A stretch of DNA of 64,000 bases from Ampelocalamus luodianensis (lineage: Eukaryota > Streptophyta > Magnoliopsida > Poales > Poaceae). Positions 10,599-22,873 of this stretch are shown in pieces. Made by a program: the position numbers and the translations under genes. The notes below the pieces were generated by a model, which saw nothing but the letters and a program-made list of their open reading frames with translations, had not been told where the DNA came from and searched no databases. Position 1 is the first letter of the stretch; each line of letters starts with the position of its first letter. The stretch covers positions 19,252,626 to 19,316,625 of the forward strand of contig CM070624.1 in NCBI GenBank assembly GCA_036346255.1, written 5' to 3'.

Positions 10599-12850
10599 TA
10601 CGGTCTGTCATGGTGTACATGAATGATAACTCGCACACAGTTGCAAACAAATTGAAACTCCGGGAAATAATCGTACAAGACACAGATGCTATGTATGTAA
10701 GTACGTTGGACCCTCTTGGTAGCACCGATTTTAAAGTTTTTTTACACCACGTGCACACGTCTAAAATGATGGAGGCCGAGGAAAGTTCCTAGTTCCTCTT
10801 TATGTCCTGTTCTGTGAATCGCTTGACAAATAATGTCATGTGAATCGCTAGGACTGATCCGATCCATCACCTCCCAATCAAGTAGATTACGGTGGTGTTC
10901 TCGACAAAAAAAAAAGAGTTTATTACGGTGGGAAAAAAACATCGCGTCCACAGAATCTAGGTTCGATTCAAACATCAGGTCTTGATCGATCATCTGCGAA
11001 CTACAACAACCCGCCATGCATGTACGCAAGATCCCCTCTGCTTTCCATGCTGATCCGTTCGTTGGCACCATGCATCCACAGCTGATACCGCGCCTGTTTG
11101 TTTTTTTCCGTCGAATCGATGTAGACGAGGACCCTCGATCGAGGTCACGACACAATCGATGCAACACGCAAATCGCGTCACGGTTAACTTCCTCCAGATC
11201 ACACGTACAATGTGATGACATGCCGATGACCGTGTGCCTACTGCTTTTGATCGTAGGACGTCAAGTCCGGCCCTGCTTTGGTTGGTGGCAGCTACGCCTA
11301 CGCATGCACTCCCGGATCAATCGACGGCTCCACCTGCATTTGTCAGGTTCCTAACTACACATGCGTGGCAGTCAATCTGCAATCATGAATTGTATACTGC
11401 TACTACTACTCTTATATTCAACTTGTCAGTTATCAAGGAACGATGGAGTACGACAATGACGCCCTGCGAGTTGATGCACATGTTTACGACGCAATATATC
11501 GGGCCCACTCGTCAATGAATGAATGTTACAAATCTTGCAGCAAGACAGATGGTGGAGTGCCGGGGTTGTTTTGTTCTTCATATCTTGTGTATATCGTCCG
11601 GCCTCATCGATCCCTTGGTCTGGATATGTTTACGATGTCTAGCGACTGTCTACAAAATCATCCTGTATTCTAAACGAGGCTCAAATTTTGGTATGTCCTC
11701 TTCCTATTTTGTTCCCCCTTCCAATAGTGGTTTTCTAGCCAATTAGCAACAGCACAGTGCTGCTCAATTAGGATAAGCATGCCTACTCGGTTAGTAGAAC
11801 CGACCATAATTGTACAAGTGATCGCCTCCATCAAGTAGTCTAACCCCTTAGGCTCTCATATAGTACTACTACTAAAATTTTTCTCTTTCGCTGTACGCGT
11901 ATATATAACGATGACGTGCACATGTCAGGGTATTGCTTGCGTAAGCCGGAGACGTCCATTTTTTGTCAGACAAATGGCATCTACTTCTCAACTGCTCCAG
12001 AAGACCAGGAATGTTTTCAGCCAAGCTCATACGGCAGATCGACTTGCCATGTATGATGTATAGTATGATGTACCAAGTAGGAGGAGTAACGGCAACGACA
12101 AACGGACCATGGCAAGCAGTACATATGCGAGTTAGTCTCGGTTGCAGCTTAATAAATTGGCGAATGGCAGGCAACGAGTTTTGATCCTGGATTGCACACT
12201 GAATTATCAGCCCGTCCTTGCAAATAATTGGTCGCATACCTTAAGGCCACTTGTCCTTTGTGGGTCGTAGCTACAGAATATATATATTCCTCTACATTTA
12301 TAAAATTTTAGAATTTTTTTAAAACTTCTAGATGTAGAATACACAGAAGATACACCGTACGAAGAGATGCACCTGATATTCTCTCCTGCAGTTACGCCAA
12401 GACGGAACGGCACCACTAGTTACACTTATTTGCTCCATTTTCCTCCTCCTTTATTGCTTTAGAGAAAAGCGGATGACAGTGTGTGGTTTTGTCATATCGT
12501 CGTGCGCGAGGCTCCAATAGTCTAAGTTATGATGTACTATTTGAGGTTCATTGTTTGAATTTGGTGAGGTCCGCGATGTCGAGTCACTATCTGATTCCAA
12601 ACCGATACATCGTTTTTCTGAACCTCTATTTAGCTTGTGATACAGTTCTTGCCACGAGATTCTTCAGGAGCAGTTGTCAGTTTGCGAGTTTTCATACAAA
12701 TGGCACTGTTGCATCTTTTTTTTACAAATGTAGCACTTCTCGTGCCATAATGCTAAAAATGACAGACAGAGCGTGCCTCCTCCCGTCACGTGTCTTCCAC
12801 CACTCTCCCCTAGCCTAGACACGCCAAAATCATGCGCTAGCTAGCCGGAT
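10599..12850. other. Intergenic, no supported gene
   Basis: The beginning is 3' flank of the HMA gene. Several open stretches of 60-160 codons (for example 10742-11221 minus, 11016-11354 plus, 12483-12818 plus) have no domain, no partner exons and no codon bias, so I leave them unannotated. Confidence 0.5.
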
Positions 12851-15800
12851 GTTTTGCGCTCGACACGTGGCGGATTACTATTTAGCCACGGATTACTATT
12901 CGTCTACTCGGTGAAACGCCGCTCCAACAAATAGTAAGCCTTACGAGTCAGCGTGCAGAACAACAAGATATAAAGCGCACTTTATTAATATTACAGCAGT
13001 TAGCCACACAAGGCTAAGGTTCTCGATACAAATATTAATTTACAACCTGCCAAAAGGAACTAGTTCTCCTCGCTCGCCTGCCTTGATCCACCAGCCGCCT
13101 ACTCGTCCCACTCGTCGAAAGGGCTGTCCATCTCGATCTGGTCCCCGTAGTCAGCGCCCTCGCCTCTAGCGGCCTCTACGGTACCTGCAAATCCCTCATC
13201 CCACTCGGGATACCTCCCGGCCGGACTAGGATCTAAACAAAAGGAGAGATAGCAAGAGTGAGTACTAGTGTACTCAGCAAGCATTAATAGCAAAAATGCA
13301 CTGGATGGCTCATCTCTGCTGGTTATTACATTTTCTAATCATCGCTGCTCTGGAAAATAACTAACTCAACAAAACATTAGGTGTCCAGTTTTAATTCAGA
13401 AGAGACTACTTGTCACTCGAATAGAGGAAAGACCCCTAACGGTTCTCGTAAGCTCCAATCCAGGAGACATGTATGAATTCATGATTTTGTATAGCACTGC
13501 GCAGGCTTATACCACTTTACCCATAGCTATTCTAGACTAGCTGTGCTAGGTTCCCCAGCATATCCTTTGATGCGGGTTCGAGTTGAGTACGAGCGTTTTT
13601 CAAGTTACGTGATTAGGTTTTCACCCATTATTTTCCGTCGGTATCTGGCGCATCCGGTCCTCCACGAGTTCCAATAATGTTGGTTGGGGCATCCATCTCT
13701 CTGTGCCCCCAACACTCCACTGTTGCGCTACTATAACGCCTTGGACTCCTCGATTCGGACTTATCCTACCGCCCCGAGATCCTCATCCCTACACAACCCA
13801 TGCAATATTACTTACAGATGTGGAAGGATAAATCACGTAACAAGGTAGCATTTTACGCTTGAGAACGGAAAAATGGTTGGCACTTAATTACGGCCTCAGT
13901 CCGAGTGAGAGTTTTGTTGGTCCTTATATACTAACCATATGTAAAGGGCCCACCTCTTACCTCGTCGTCATCTTCTTTTCTCATCTCCTCCCACCTTGGC
14001 CCCCTTTACCGACCACAATATTAACTCTTTTCTCATCTTTCTTACCTTTCATCTTCATTTCATTTATTCGATTTGGTTTTGAGACATAGTTTTGATGCAA
14101 TATATAAATATATATGAGACAACAATATCTGATTTACATTTAATATAGCTATATTTATGTTCAAAAGAATAGCTTGCCTTCAAAATGGTAGTAAAGATTG
14201 TCGGCGAAGAACTCTGTATCAACTACTCCCGTCGGCGTTGGATCGTCTGCTGCAATTACTGTGACAGGCGAGATAATAATACACAAATACTTAGTTGATT
14301 TTGGGTGATATTATGAGTACATAAGTTAATGCAATTTGTTAGTGTATTCTAATTTAACAACATTTTTGGTCTCCATGAAGTTAGCACTCCCCAAGGTTGG
14401 CCGTTCTACGATCTATTCACTCTATAGTCGAGTTGATGAAACAAGCGATAAATGTACGCAACCTAAAATACTACTCGCGTTTGCATTTTATTAAGTCTAT
14501 CAATTTTTATTTACACAAACTCCTAATTCCTATAACCCTAATTCTAACCATAATCCTAATTCTACTCCCCTCTCTTTCTCTCTCCTTACCTCTTTGCCTC
14601 CTTACCCCTAGCCGAACCACCCCCTTCTACCTCTGGTTCTCCTTCCTATCTAATCCTTTCCTCTCCTTCTCCCCCTGGATCTCCTCGGCGCCTCCGCCTC
14701 CTTCTAGCGCCGTCGGCCCGCTCCTCGTCCTAGATCTCCTCTTCTCTAGTCCTAGCACTACCCCTGTGGCTCCTTCAGTTATGGTGCCATCGCGCGCCGG
14801 TTCGGTTCCTCGCGACCGCCTTGCTGCTGCGCTGCGCCCTCGGCTCGGCTCTTGGCCCGCCCGCCGCGCCGGTTCCTCCAGGTTGCGCCTGCTCCGCCTG
14901 CCCAGCGCCTCCTCCCTCGTACGCCGGCATCGCCGACCCTGCAGTTTCCCCTTTGGCGCGGCGGATGGCGGCTGCCGCTCGACTTCGATCCTCAAGCGAC
15001 CGGCGTCGCGCGCTACTCGGCTCAATCCTCCCCTACTCCCTTCCTTCCCATTTACGCTACTACGGTTTTGATCCAGTTATGCGATATTTAACCGATGTTG
15101 GGATTATTTGATGCTTAAGTTCATTTTGATTCGATGCTTAGTCAAGTTATTCACTCATGTCATTATGCAATGTGTTCATGCATGAGTCTTTGAGCGGATG
15201 TGGGTGCTACTAAAGTCTTGCTTCTTTGCTCTTTTGAGGTAACACTTCCCTTAACCCCTCTCTTTGATCCTTAGCCCACATATGCTCTGTGATGAAAAGG
15301 AACGGAGAGGCGTGATGCTACTCTTGTGATGTGCATGTGAATGTGAATGATGCTGAGAGCTGAATGATGCATGTGTTCTGCGGTAGCCTGAATGAAGTTG
15401 CTCTTGTGATGTGATGAGCGAGGGTTATGTGTGCATATGCTCTATGACAACATCTAGATGCTCAGAGAGCTTTAGGTGTAGGTGTTTTCTTGCTAGAAAT
15501 CTGAGATCTAGAAGATGCATAAGATGCGTGATGCTAAATGTGTATGGTGGATTAATCGTGGTATGCTAGTGTTACCTCTTGTGGGATTAAGGAGATTGGG
15601 GAAGAGAATGGTAGCCTGCTTTAGGTGGTGCTCTTCTCCTCGGGCTTCCTTGATGCACAGTGGTGGCTTGAGGTGGCTTGGTCACCGTCGCGCCTAGCTC
15701 CTCGCTCCTTGCCTTCGGCTCCTGGTGCTTTGGCTCTCGGTCTTCCCTTCACCTATCCTCCTCTTCCCGGTGGTTTTCTTTGTGGATGGTGGTGGTCTTG

Positions 15801-16755
15801 GCGATGGCTTGTAGCTTGTCTTTGGGGGTGAATGGTGGTGGGGACTGCTCTGGCCTTGCCTTGGGTGTGGGTGAAATGGTGCCTTGTGTTGGCTTCAGTG
15901 GGGATGAACTTCTTTGTGTTTTGAGGGTGAGTGGTTGCAAAGGTGGTCGGGGAATGGTTTGGTGGCATGCTGAGCCTCACGTGCTTGATATTTCGGGGTG
16001 GTTGACTTGTGAAGAAATGGTGGTTTAAGGAAGTTGATCAAGGGGGAATGAATCTATGGGGGTTGGCTGTAGATTAACATTTGATTTGTGCTTGATATTT
16101 TGGATGGCTTGGGCTTGGTTCTTATCTCTTTGTACTGTGCACTCATCGATTTGTGAAATCTTTGAAGGACCAGGTCTTAATGATGCTTCTCTCTTTGTTG
16201 TGGTTTAAGGACCTCGGGTCCAAAAGTGGGCTTTGGATCAGTTTTCGGATATTTGGCTGAGGTAGGTTGGTGAAATGTGGGTATCGATTCTAATATTGCC
16301 GGATGATACGGCCCACAGAAGGCGAAATGGTGCCACTACCCTAGGATGGTTGGGAAGCCTAAATAATCTTCGCAAAGAGTCTGACGGCAATCTTCTCCTT
16401 CTCCCAATCCTCACTTTAATAATATCATGTTTGCTATTGTCTAATGGTAATAGTGGAGAATGTAGGGTAATAGTGGAGAATGTAGGTGTGCGGCGTTGGA
16501 TGACTGGGAAAAAGATTTGGTACACTGGTGATCAATGGACGATGATACAAGGAGGGTTTCGGTGGTATGAATGCAAGATGATGGATTGTAATTTTATTAA
16601 CTCTTGTAATTTCTTTTGATTGGTTGTAAAATAATTGCTGCAGTTTACATTGTAATTAATTGAGATTATGTTTTGACACCGCGTTAAAGAATTTTAATTA
16701 CGGCTAATTACCAATTAGTATCGTTTAGCTTAAACTAATAGTTTGGGTTCTCACA
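12850..16755. repeat. LTR-like dispersed repeat, family A copy 1
   Basis: The first 1.6 kb or so of this 3.9-kb stretch is clearly related to 48884-50440. Both contain AATAGTAAGCCTTAC, TACTCAGCAAGCATTAATAG, ACCACTTTACCCATAGCTA and CACGTAACAAGGTAGCAT in the same order. Both then run into a CT/CCG-rich GC island. The right end reads GGGTTCTCACA. Overall it looks like a large gypsy-type LTR or a non-autonomous LTR element in minus orientation. I found no matching 5-bp duplication at the ends, so the borders are approximate. The downstream parts of the two copies differ. Confidence 0.6.
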
Positions 16756-16759
16756 CAGC

Positions 16760-16902
16760 TACGCGCGCACGGCGGCGCGGAGCCACCCGGCGAACTACTC
16801 GCCGATGATCGAGCGGCACGACTATCATGCAGTGGGCCGCTCGCGCAAGGCGGGAGGCATAGGCACGGCGGCGGAGAGCCCAACTGTTGCTCGATATTGT
16901 AG
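16760..16902 (+). pseudogene. 3'-end fragment of a second HMA isoprenylated protein gene
   Basis: The first frame reads YARTAARSHPANYSPMIERH, which matches the tail of the gene at 9715-10598 (ARSHPANYSPMIERHG). The conserved ending GGEPNCCSIL followed by TAG lies in another frame (16870-16902), so at least one frameshift separates the two parts. The last four residues, CSIL, would be a CaaX box with Leu last. The HMA domain and first exons are absent. An LTR-like repeat ends directly before the fragment. This is the remnant of a tandem duplicate. Confidence 0.8.
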
Positions 16903-19109
16903 CTCGTTTTTGGTTCCTTTTGTTACCGTGGTTGCAGACTTGCAGTCGACGTTGTCAGCTGTGAGTTGTGATTTGTGTTCGCTAGTTCGTCATTAGTACA
17001 GCAAAAGTTCAGGATTATATAGAGGTTTTCTTTGAGTTTTAAGCCCTGTTTAGAACACAATAGTTTGATTTTTAACACTGGAGGAAACAATATTGTTTTC
17101 ACGCAAAAATCCTACATTCTTACGAGGGAAAATGCTTGTGGGTCTGAAATTTTGAAACCAAATGATTTGTAATTGTACCATACGGAATTACGGATACAGG
17201 TGCCGATTTCAGAACCGGTGCAAAGCAAATCCAATGCTGAAGTACTAACCATTGGAGATAATATATTGCCTCTTCTGAAACGCAGTCTAAGTCAAGCAAT
17301 CCATGCCCGGGACCGTATATTTGCCTTCTCGAAAAGTCAATCAAGTCAGTCAATTCCTAACCCTAAAAAAGATCAAGTCAATTCCTAACCCAATAACCCA
17401 TCCTAGATTCGCAGTAACAAAGAGGTGCTTCTGCCTCTAAATACTTAATTGCGTGTCATTAGATGACATGTTCATGGACCAAAGCTGCGGAGTCGAATCT
17501 CCTGCTAGGTAACGTGTACAATGAGTCAATACCCCAAGGATAGATCTTTTGAGAGAGAGAGAGAGGCCACCATTAGTAGAAGTCGGAGAAGGGCAAGGCA
17601 AGCTTAGATCAATCAACCCAACCTAAGCTGTGAGAGAGAGAGAGAGAGAGAGAAAGTGCACATCTCATTGGACTAGGCCCAGGACATACCAGCGAGACAA
17701 GGCTGGCACGGGTAGATAAGGTGGGCCACGCCGAGGTTTTTGGGCTAGATCGAGAACACGAGCTGACTCGGAGTCTAGCACGAGTGGGCTAGAACTCGAG
17801 AACGTAAGATGCTGATGCGACAGGTAACATACCAACGGAGTGAATTTACTAGTGCATAAACCCAAAAATACCCAAAGAAAACTAACCAAGCACGCCTTAA
17901 ATACTGATACTTCTTCTTCCAATATTATCCTAGAAAGCAGCACTTTAGGGTACATTTGGAAAGCAGAAATTTTACATGACCGGGAAAAAATTTGGAGTCA
18001 TGCACACAGGGACAGAAGATCATGTAGGCTAACATGGGCTGTGGCCCCCAGTATTTTAGAGAGAAAAAAATAAACACCATGTATGCATACTTCATGTATA
18101 TCTATATACATGTACATACACTTGTTGATGGCTACACTCACATATGTTAGTGTATAAATATATATTTATACGCATGCACGTATACTTCCGATGAATTTGT
18201 ATATATAATTCAAATGATGGTTACACTATATATTAGGTTGTAGGCACTAGTGAGTTTAATTAGTGCAATTTAGATTGTGAGCTTTTCTTGCACTTTGTTA
18301 AACTTTTAAAAATTATACTACTAATATACGCTCTCTATCGTATTGGTTTACAATTCTCTCGAAGCTAACCCCTCCATAATTTATTTGAAGCTCCGTCACG
18401 GATAGCACACCTTTTTCCTCCTGCAATTCCAAAACCTTCTACTGGCTACCGCACGCAGTCCCGTTCCCATCTACTGCAATCATAAAAAATTGAAGGCCTG
18501 TCCTGCCACTGCGGCAGCTCTGCAACGTGCCAGATCTGACCGGGCGGATCGACCGTTTGAATCCCTCGTATAATCAGACAGAACGAAGGGGATCAAGAGG
18601 GAACAAAATACAGTACACATCAGTCATCAAGCGTTTGAATCTTTCGGGCTCCGAAAATAATCACTGCTCCACACCCAACTGCAGCCCAGCCCACACTCAC
18701 ACATGCGCCGTGCCCAAACAGCAAACAGCCACCGGACACCGAATCCCGACACGGGCCGACGTCCCACCGCCCACGTGTAGTGACCTCGTCGGCTGCCACC
18801 GCTGCTCGGCGCGTTTGCCTCGCGCTGCGGCTCGGGTAAAATTCACTTTAACACCCTGCGAGTTCAAAATATTCCGGAGCTGCCACAGGAGACTTCTGGA
18901 TTAGCCCCCCCCTCTGCCTCGGGCTTGGGGGTTTTCAAATACTCCTCTCCTGCCTGTCCCCTCTGGGCTCGTCGCTGCCGTTGCACAGTGCAGAGTCGAG
19001 TGGTTGAGGTGGGGCGGTGTGAGCGGTGACGTTGGCGAGTTTGGTTGGGGAGTCGTGGGGAGCGCTGGTGTGGTGCGCAAGCTAGGCGACGGCGGCGGCC
19101 GGGGTGACG
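16903..19109. other. Intergenic; (GA)n tracts; kinesin 5' flank
   Basis: No gene is visible up to about 18.5 kb. Pure GA runs lie at 17551-17565 and 17632-17653. The AT-rich stretch 18080-18250 has many CATGTATA-like words. From about 18500 the sequence turns GC-rich and probably holds the promoter and 5' leader of the kinesin gene, but no TATA box is convincing. Confidence 0.5.
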
Positions 19110-20769
19110 ATGAGGCTGCTCGGCGCGGCGGCGGCGGCGGCCGGGGAGGACGGGAAGATCAACGACGAGGGGATGGCGCTGCGCAAGGTCGAGGAAGCCG
19201 GTGAGTAATGCTCGGGCATTCGTGTCGCGAAAGCGGGGTTTCTCTCTTATCCGCATTTGGCATTCGACACTGTAGTTCACGCTTGGGTGATCTGCATTTG
19301 CGCCATTGCTTGTAGAGTGCCTAGCTAGGTGTTCGATCAGTTGTGTTGGCGGCGTTGCGCCATCTGCATTTGGCCGCCGCTGATCAGTTGTCCTGTTTAG
19401 GCCGTGGTGGGAGTAGCTCGCCGCGGCATTCGCACAACTGCACCCAGGAAGTGGTGGATTAGTACTACATGGGAAAACATTATTAAGCTTTGTTTAATGA
19501 CTCCACTACTCTGTCGTAATTAATTTACTGCATACTAGTACTGCCAGCGAATGCATATGGTAAGACATGCATGCATCAATGCATGAGTGCGATCTAAGCA
19601 TGCCAGCGTTTGATGCTTCCCTTCCCCTCCTCTTCTGGTCGTCCTTTCCGGTAGCCATGACAAAGAAAGGTGGAGTAGTGTTAGACTAGTTGGATCGATT
19701 GCATCTGAGACTTGGCTATTATGTCTTAATATTATCTGACTACCTTTCGTTTTTATTTTTAATATATATATTTGGTGCTGTTGTATAGGTGATTTTGGAG
19801 AATTATTGTATCACCGTATCGATATCGCCACACTGGTAACGTGTATAGGTGCTTCCTAGGTAACGTTGCATTAAGTACATGAGACATTCTCGTCGTAAAT
19901 GATTATTGTGCGAGTACATGAAAAAGACATGTTGAATTTAGCATATCAAATTCCCGTTTCTGTTTTGCATTCAGAGTTTTTTTTTCGTATTAGGAAGATC
20001 AAACCACAGTACCACACGATCGTGTTCATCTGCACAAGCCAATTCACCTACTCCTAGCTTGTTACGATTGCGAACCTCTCTGATTCGGATCTGTTGCCGA
20101 TGCGGCCGCCGCAGCTGCGCGGAGGTGCGAGGCGGCGCGATGGCTGCGGCAGATGGAGCCGGCGTCGGCGGAGTCCCTGCCGGAGAGGCCGTCCGAGGAG
20201 GAGTTCTGCACGGCGCTGCGCAACGGACTTGTCCTCTGCAACGTTCTCAACCGCGTCAACCCCGGCGCCGTCCCCAAGGTGCATCCTGACATGACACCCA
20301 ACAAAACTGATCAGATTGAGAGTGAAAAAGAAAGGGTCAAATGTGTCGTGTGTGAGTTTTCACGAATCTGTGGAAGTTGGTGCTTGGAATCTCAGTGCTT
20401 TTTGTTGTTTCGACAGGTTGTGAAGAATCCCATTGTGGCGGTGCAGTCATCTGATGGGGCGGCGCAATCTGCGATTCAGTACTTTGAGAACATGAGGAAC
20501 TTCCTCGTTGCAGTTAGCGAGATGAATCTGTTGACGTTTGAAGCTTCCGATATAGAGAAGGTACAGCCTTACGTATCATTGAAGTGTTGCCCGGTTGTTC
20601 TTGGTATATCATGACAATTCTTTATTATTCTAATGAGTAGTTTGAGCTTCCCAATTGTATGGTCTTAGTGTTGGGATACAGGTAAGCTACACTAGCGTGC
20701 AATAAAAACTTCTAATAAGCAAGTAAAAAATCATAGATTGTTACCACTATACGTCCAGTGCCCTTGCTA

Positions 20770-20958
20770 GGCTTTGGTTGAGCCAAGTCCTTTCTTTGGT
20801 GATCTAGTCGGTGTTTCGTTCCCGTGTTGGTCTTAGTTTTTTTCGTTTCGGCTGTTGCTTCTTCTAGTTCTTTCACTTTTCGTGTTGTAATCTTTTTTCT
20901 TGTTGTTGTTTGTTTGCCTATCTTAATGGAATGATGCGCAATTGTTCTCGAAAAAAAA
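20770..20958 (+). mobile_element. 3' tail of a 5'-truncated grass LINE
   Basis: The end CTTAATGGAATGATGCGCA followed by TCTCG and an A8 run (20951-20958) is the characteristic 3' terminus of grass non-LTR retrotransposons. Only the untranslated tail is present. It lies in kinesin intron 3. Confidence 0.6.
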
Positions 20959-20962
20959 CATC

Positions 20963-22873
20963 ATCAATCTTGGATCCTCACTAAACCACACCATTCAATT
21001 TCACTCACACAATATTACAAATTACACAAACAAATATTCCATCCACGAACAAAAAATCTTGAATCACAATTCACTATAGGTTCTATTAGTTGTAATACTA
21101 ATCAGTTTTTATTTCAACAACAATCATTCCATTTAGATCAAATTCTCTTCAAGAATTATAGCACAAAATCTATTCACTCTCTTTTGCACCTCAGATAACT
21201 TGGTACCCAAATCTTTACAAAATCAACTACTTGACCACTACTACCCTATTGCCACTATGTACTCTACAAGATTTTTGTAAAATAAATCGATTATTCTTTT
21301 CTCAAAAGAAGAGGTAAATAAAAATAATTTTTAGCACAGAAAAATATTTACCATTAGCAGTAAACACAAGTCCAAGAAAAATAGTCAAATAGCAATGATC
21401 TTAGAAAAGAAAAAGACAGGGCCACAATTTCGTAAGGCACACTAATAAAGATCACTTATTGAATTCATCCATACAACCTTTAGTGATACTCAACAAAAAA
21501 AAAATAAATAGCGCACACTAACTGCACTATAGAGATTCTCATTAACAATAAATCATGTAGGTAATAATAGCCTTACTTCTGTTTGCAATCACATATACAT
21601 TTATAAACATAGATTCAATATTCCACCTTATCTACAGAAATTATGGCAAAATATTATTAAAGATTTAATAATATAATCTTGTATAAAACAAGGTTTCATA
21701 AAACGATACATCAACATTTATCTAGTCCTTTATACATGTTTCAACAATTTTTGCATACCAAGAATTAGGTAAATCTAACAATTATATAAGATCATCAAGT
21801 ATATGAATAGATGATAAATTCAATATTAATATCCACTAAAGTAACAATCTAATACCTCATTAACTTAACCACTTTTAGCGGTTAGATTAATTCTTTGAGA
21901 TCAAATAATTCAAGTTATCCAATAAGTTTAACAAGTTAAACAATTTTAATGATTAGACTAGTTCATTAATGTTTCACACTTCTTAATAACTAATGGGTTT
22001 CAAATGAGTATGAACATTCTTAATCACAATTCATCAATAAACTACTATAAAAAAATATCAAATTAATCAACTATACTTCCAAAGGTATTAGTTAAAATTA
22101 ATTATGTACCACGCTACAGACCCACCTTGATATTCCATACCATACCATATCTGTTAATTCTTTTAATTACAATCTCCCACTTAACCATAACAGGACATTG
22201 CAAAAATAATTACAAGCATTAAACTTCACTCAAATTACTCCTAAAAGAAATACATGGGCCAAAGCTCCACATGTTAAAGAATTCACAAAAGAAAATTGGT
22301 ATTATCCAAAATACCAAGTGAACAAATGAGTTACGTTTCCAGCAAGAAAGATATAAATCTCATGAAAAGCTCAACCTTGCCAATTAATAACCCTCATAAA
22401 TAGCAAAATAGCTCAACTGTCGAAAAAGACAATAACTGCTCTATAAAACAAATAGAGGTCAATTGAAACCTATCAACTACATCGCAATAAACTGTAACCA
22501 AAATAACCAAATGCAAACTCAAGTAATACAACTACTTTTTCAAAGAAACTCATATCCAACCTCGGACTAAATTACCTGAGAAAAACCCTTCACTCCTATG
22601 GCCACATCAACAATCTTTACCTTTTGGCATCGACTATCATCACTCCTAATAATCAAATCATAAGCATTCAGAATCATCTCATATCATAAATCATCAATAC
22701 AGCAATGCTCGACCCATTTTATCCTACTGTACACCAATGTGTCAAGTTTTAGTTGATTAACCATTACCAAATTTTAGTTAAGTTTACTAGTCCTAGAGCA
22801 AATTTTAGTAAATTAAGTTTACTTAAGTTGTCAATCTATTCACCACGGACCTAAAACCCGCTATAATACCAAC
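20963..22873 (-). mobile_element. Probable internal region of a truncated LTR element, minus strand
   Basis: AT-rich and without any coding content. It adjoins the LTR at 22874 through a minus-strand TGGTATTATAGC (22860-22871), which resembles a degenerate initiator-Met primer-binding site next to the LTR end. No second LTR is seen on the left, so the element is truncated. A large-retrotransposon-derivative (LARD) type is likely. Inferred from position and composition only. Confidence 0.4.

Noticed and set aside
14397..15071. 224-codon open frame with a hydrophobic start
   Set aside because: It is the CT-rich then GC-rich part of the family A repeat; the related copy at 50-51 kb does not keep the frame.
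17480..17520. tRNA-like GAGTCGAATCTCC word
   Set aside because: No matching acceptor, D or anticodon arms could be folded around it.
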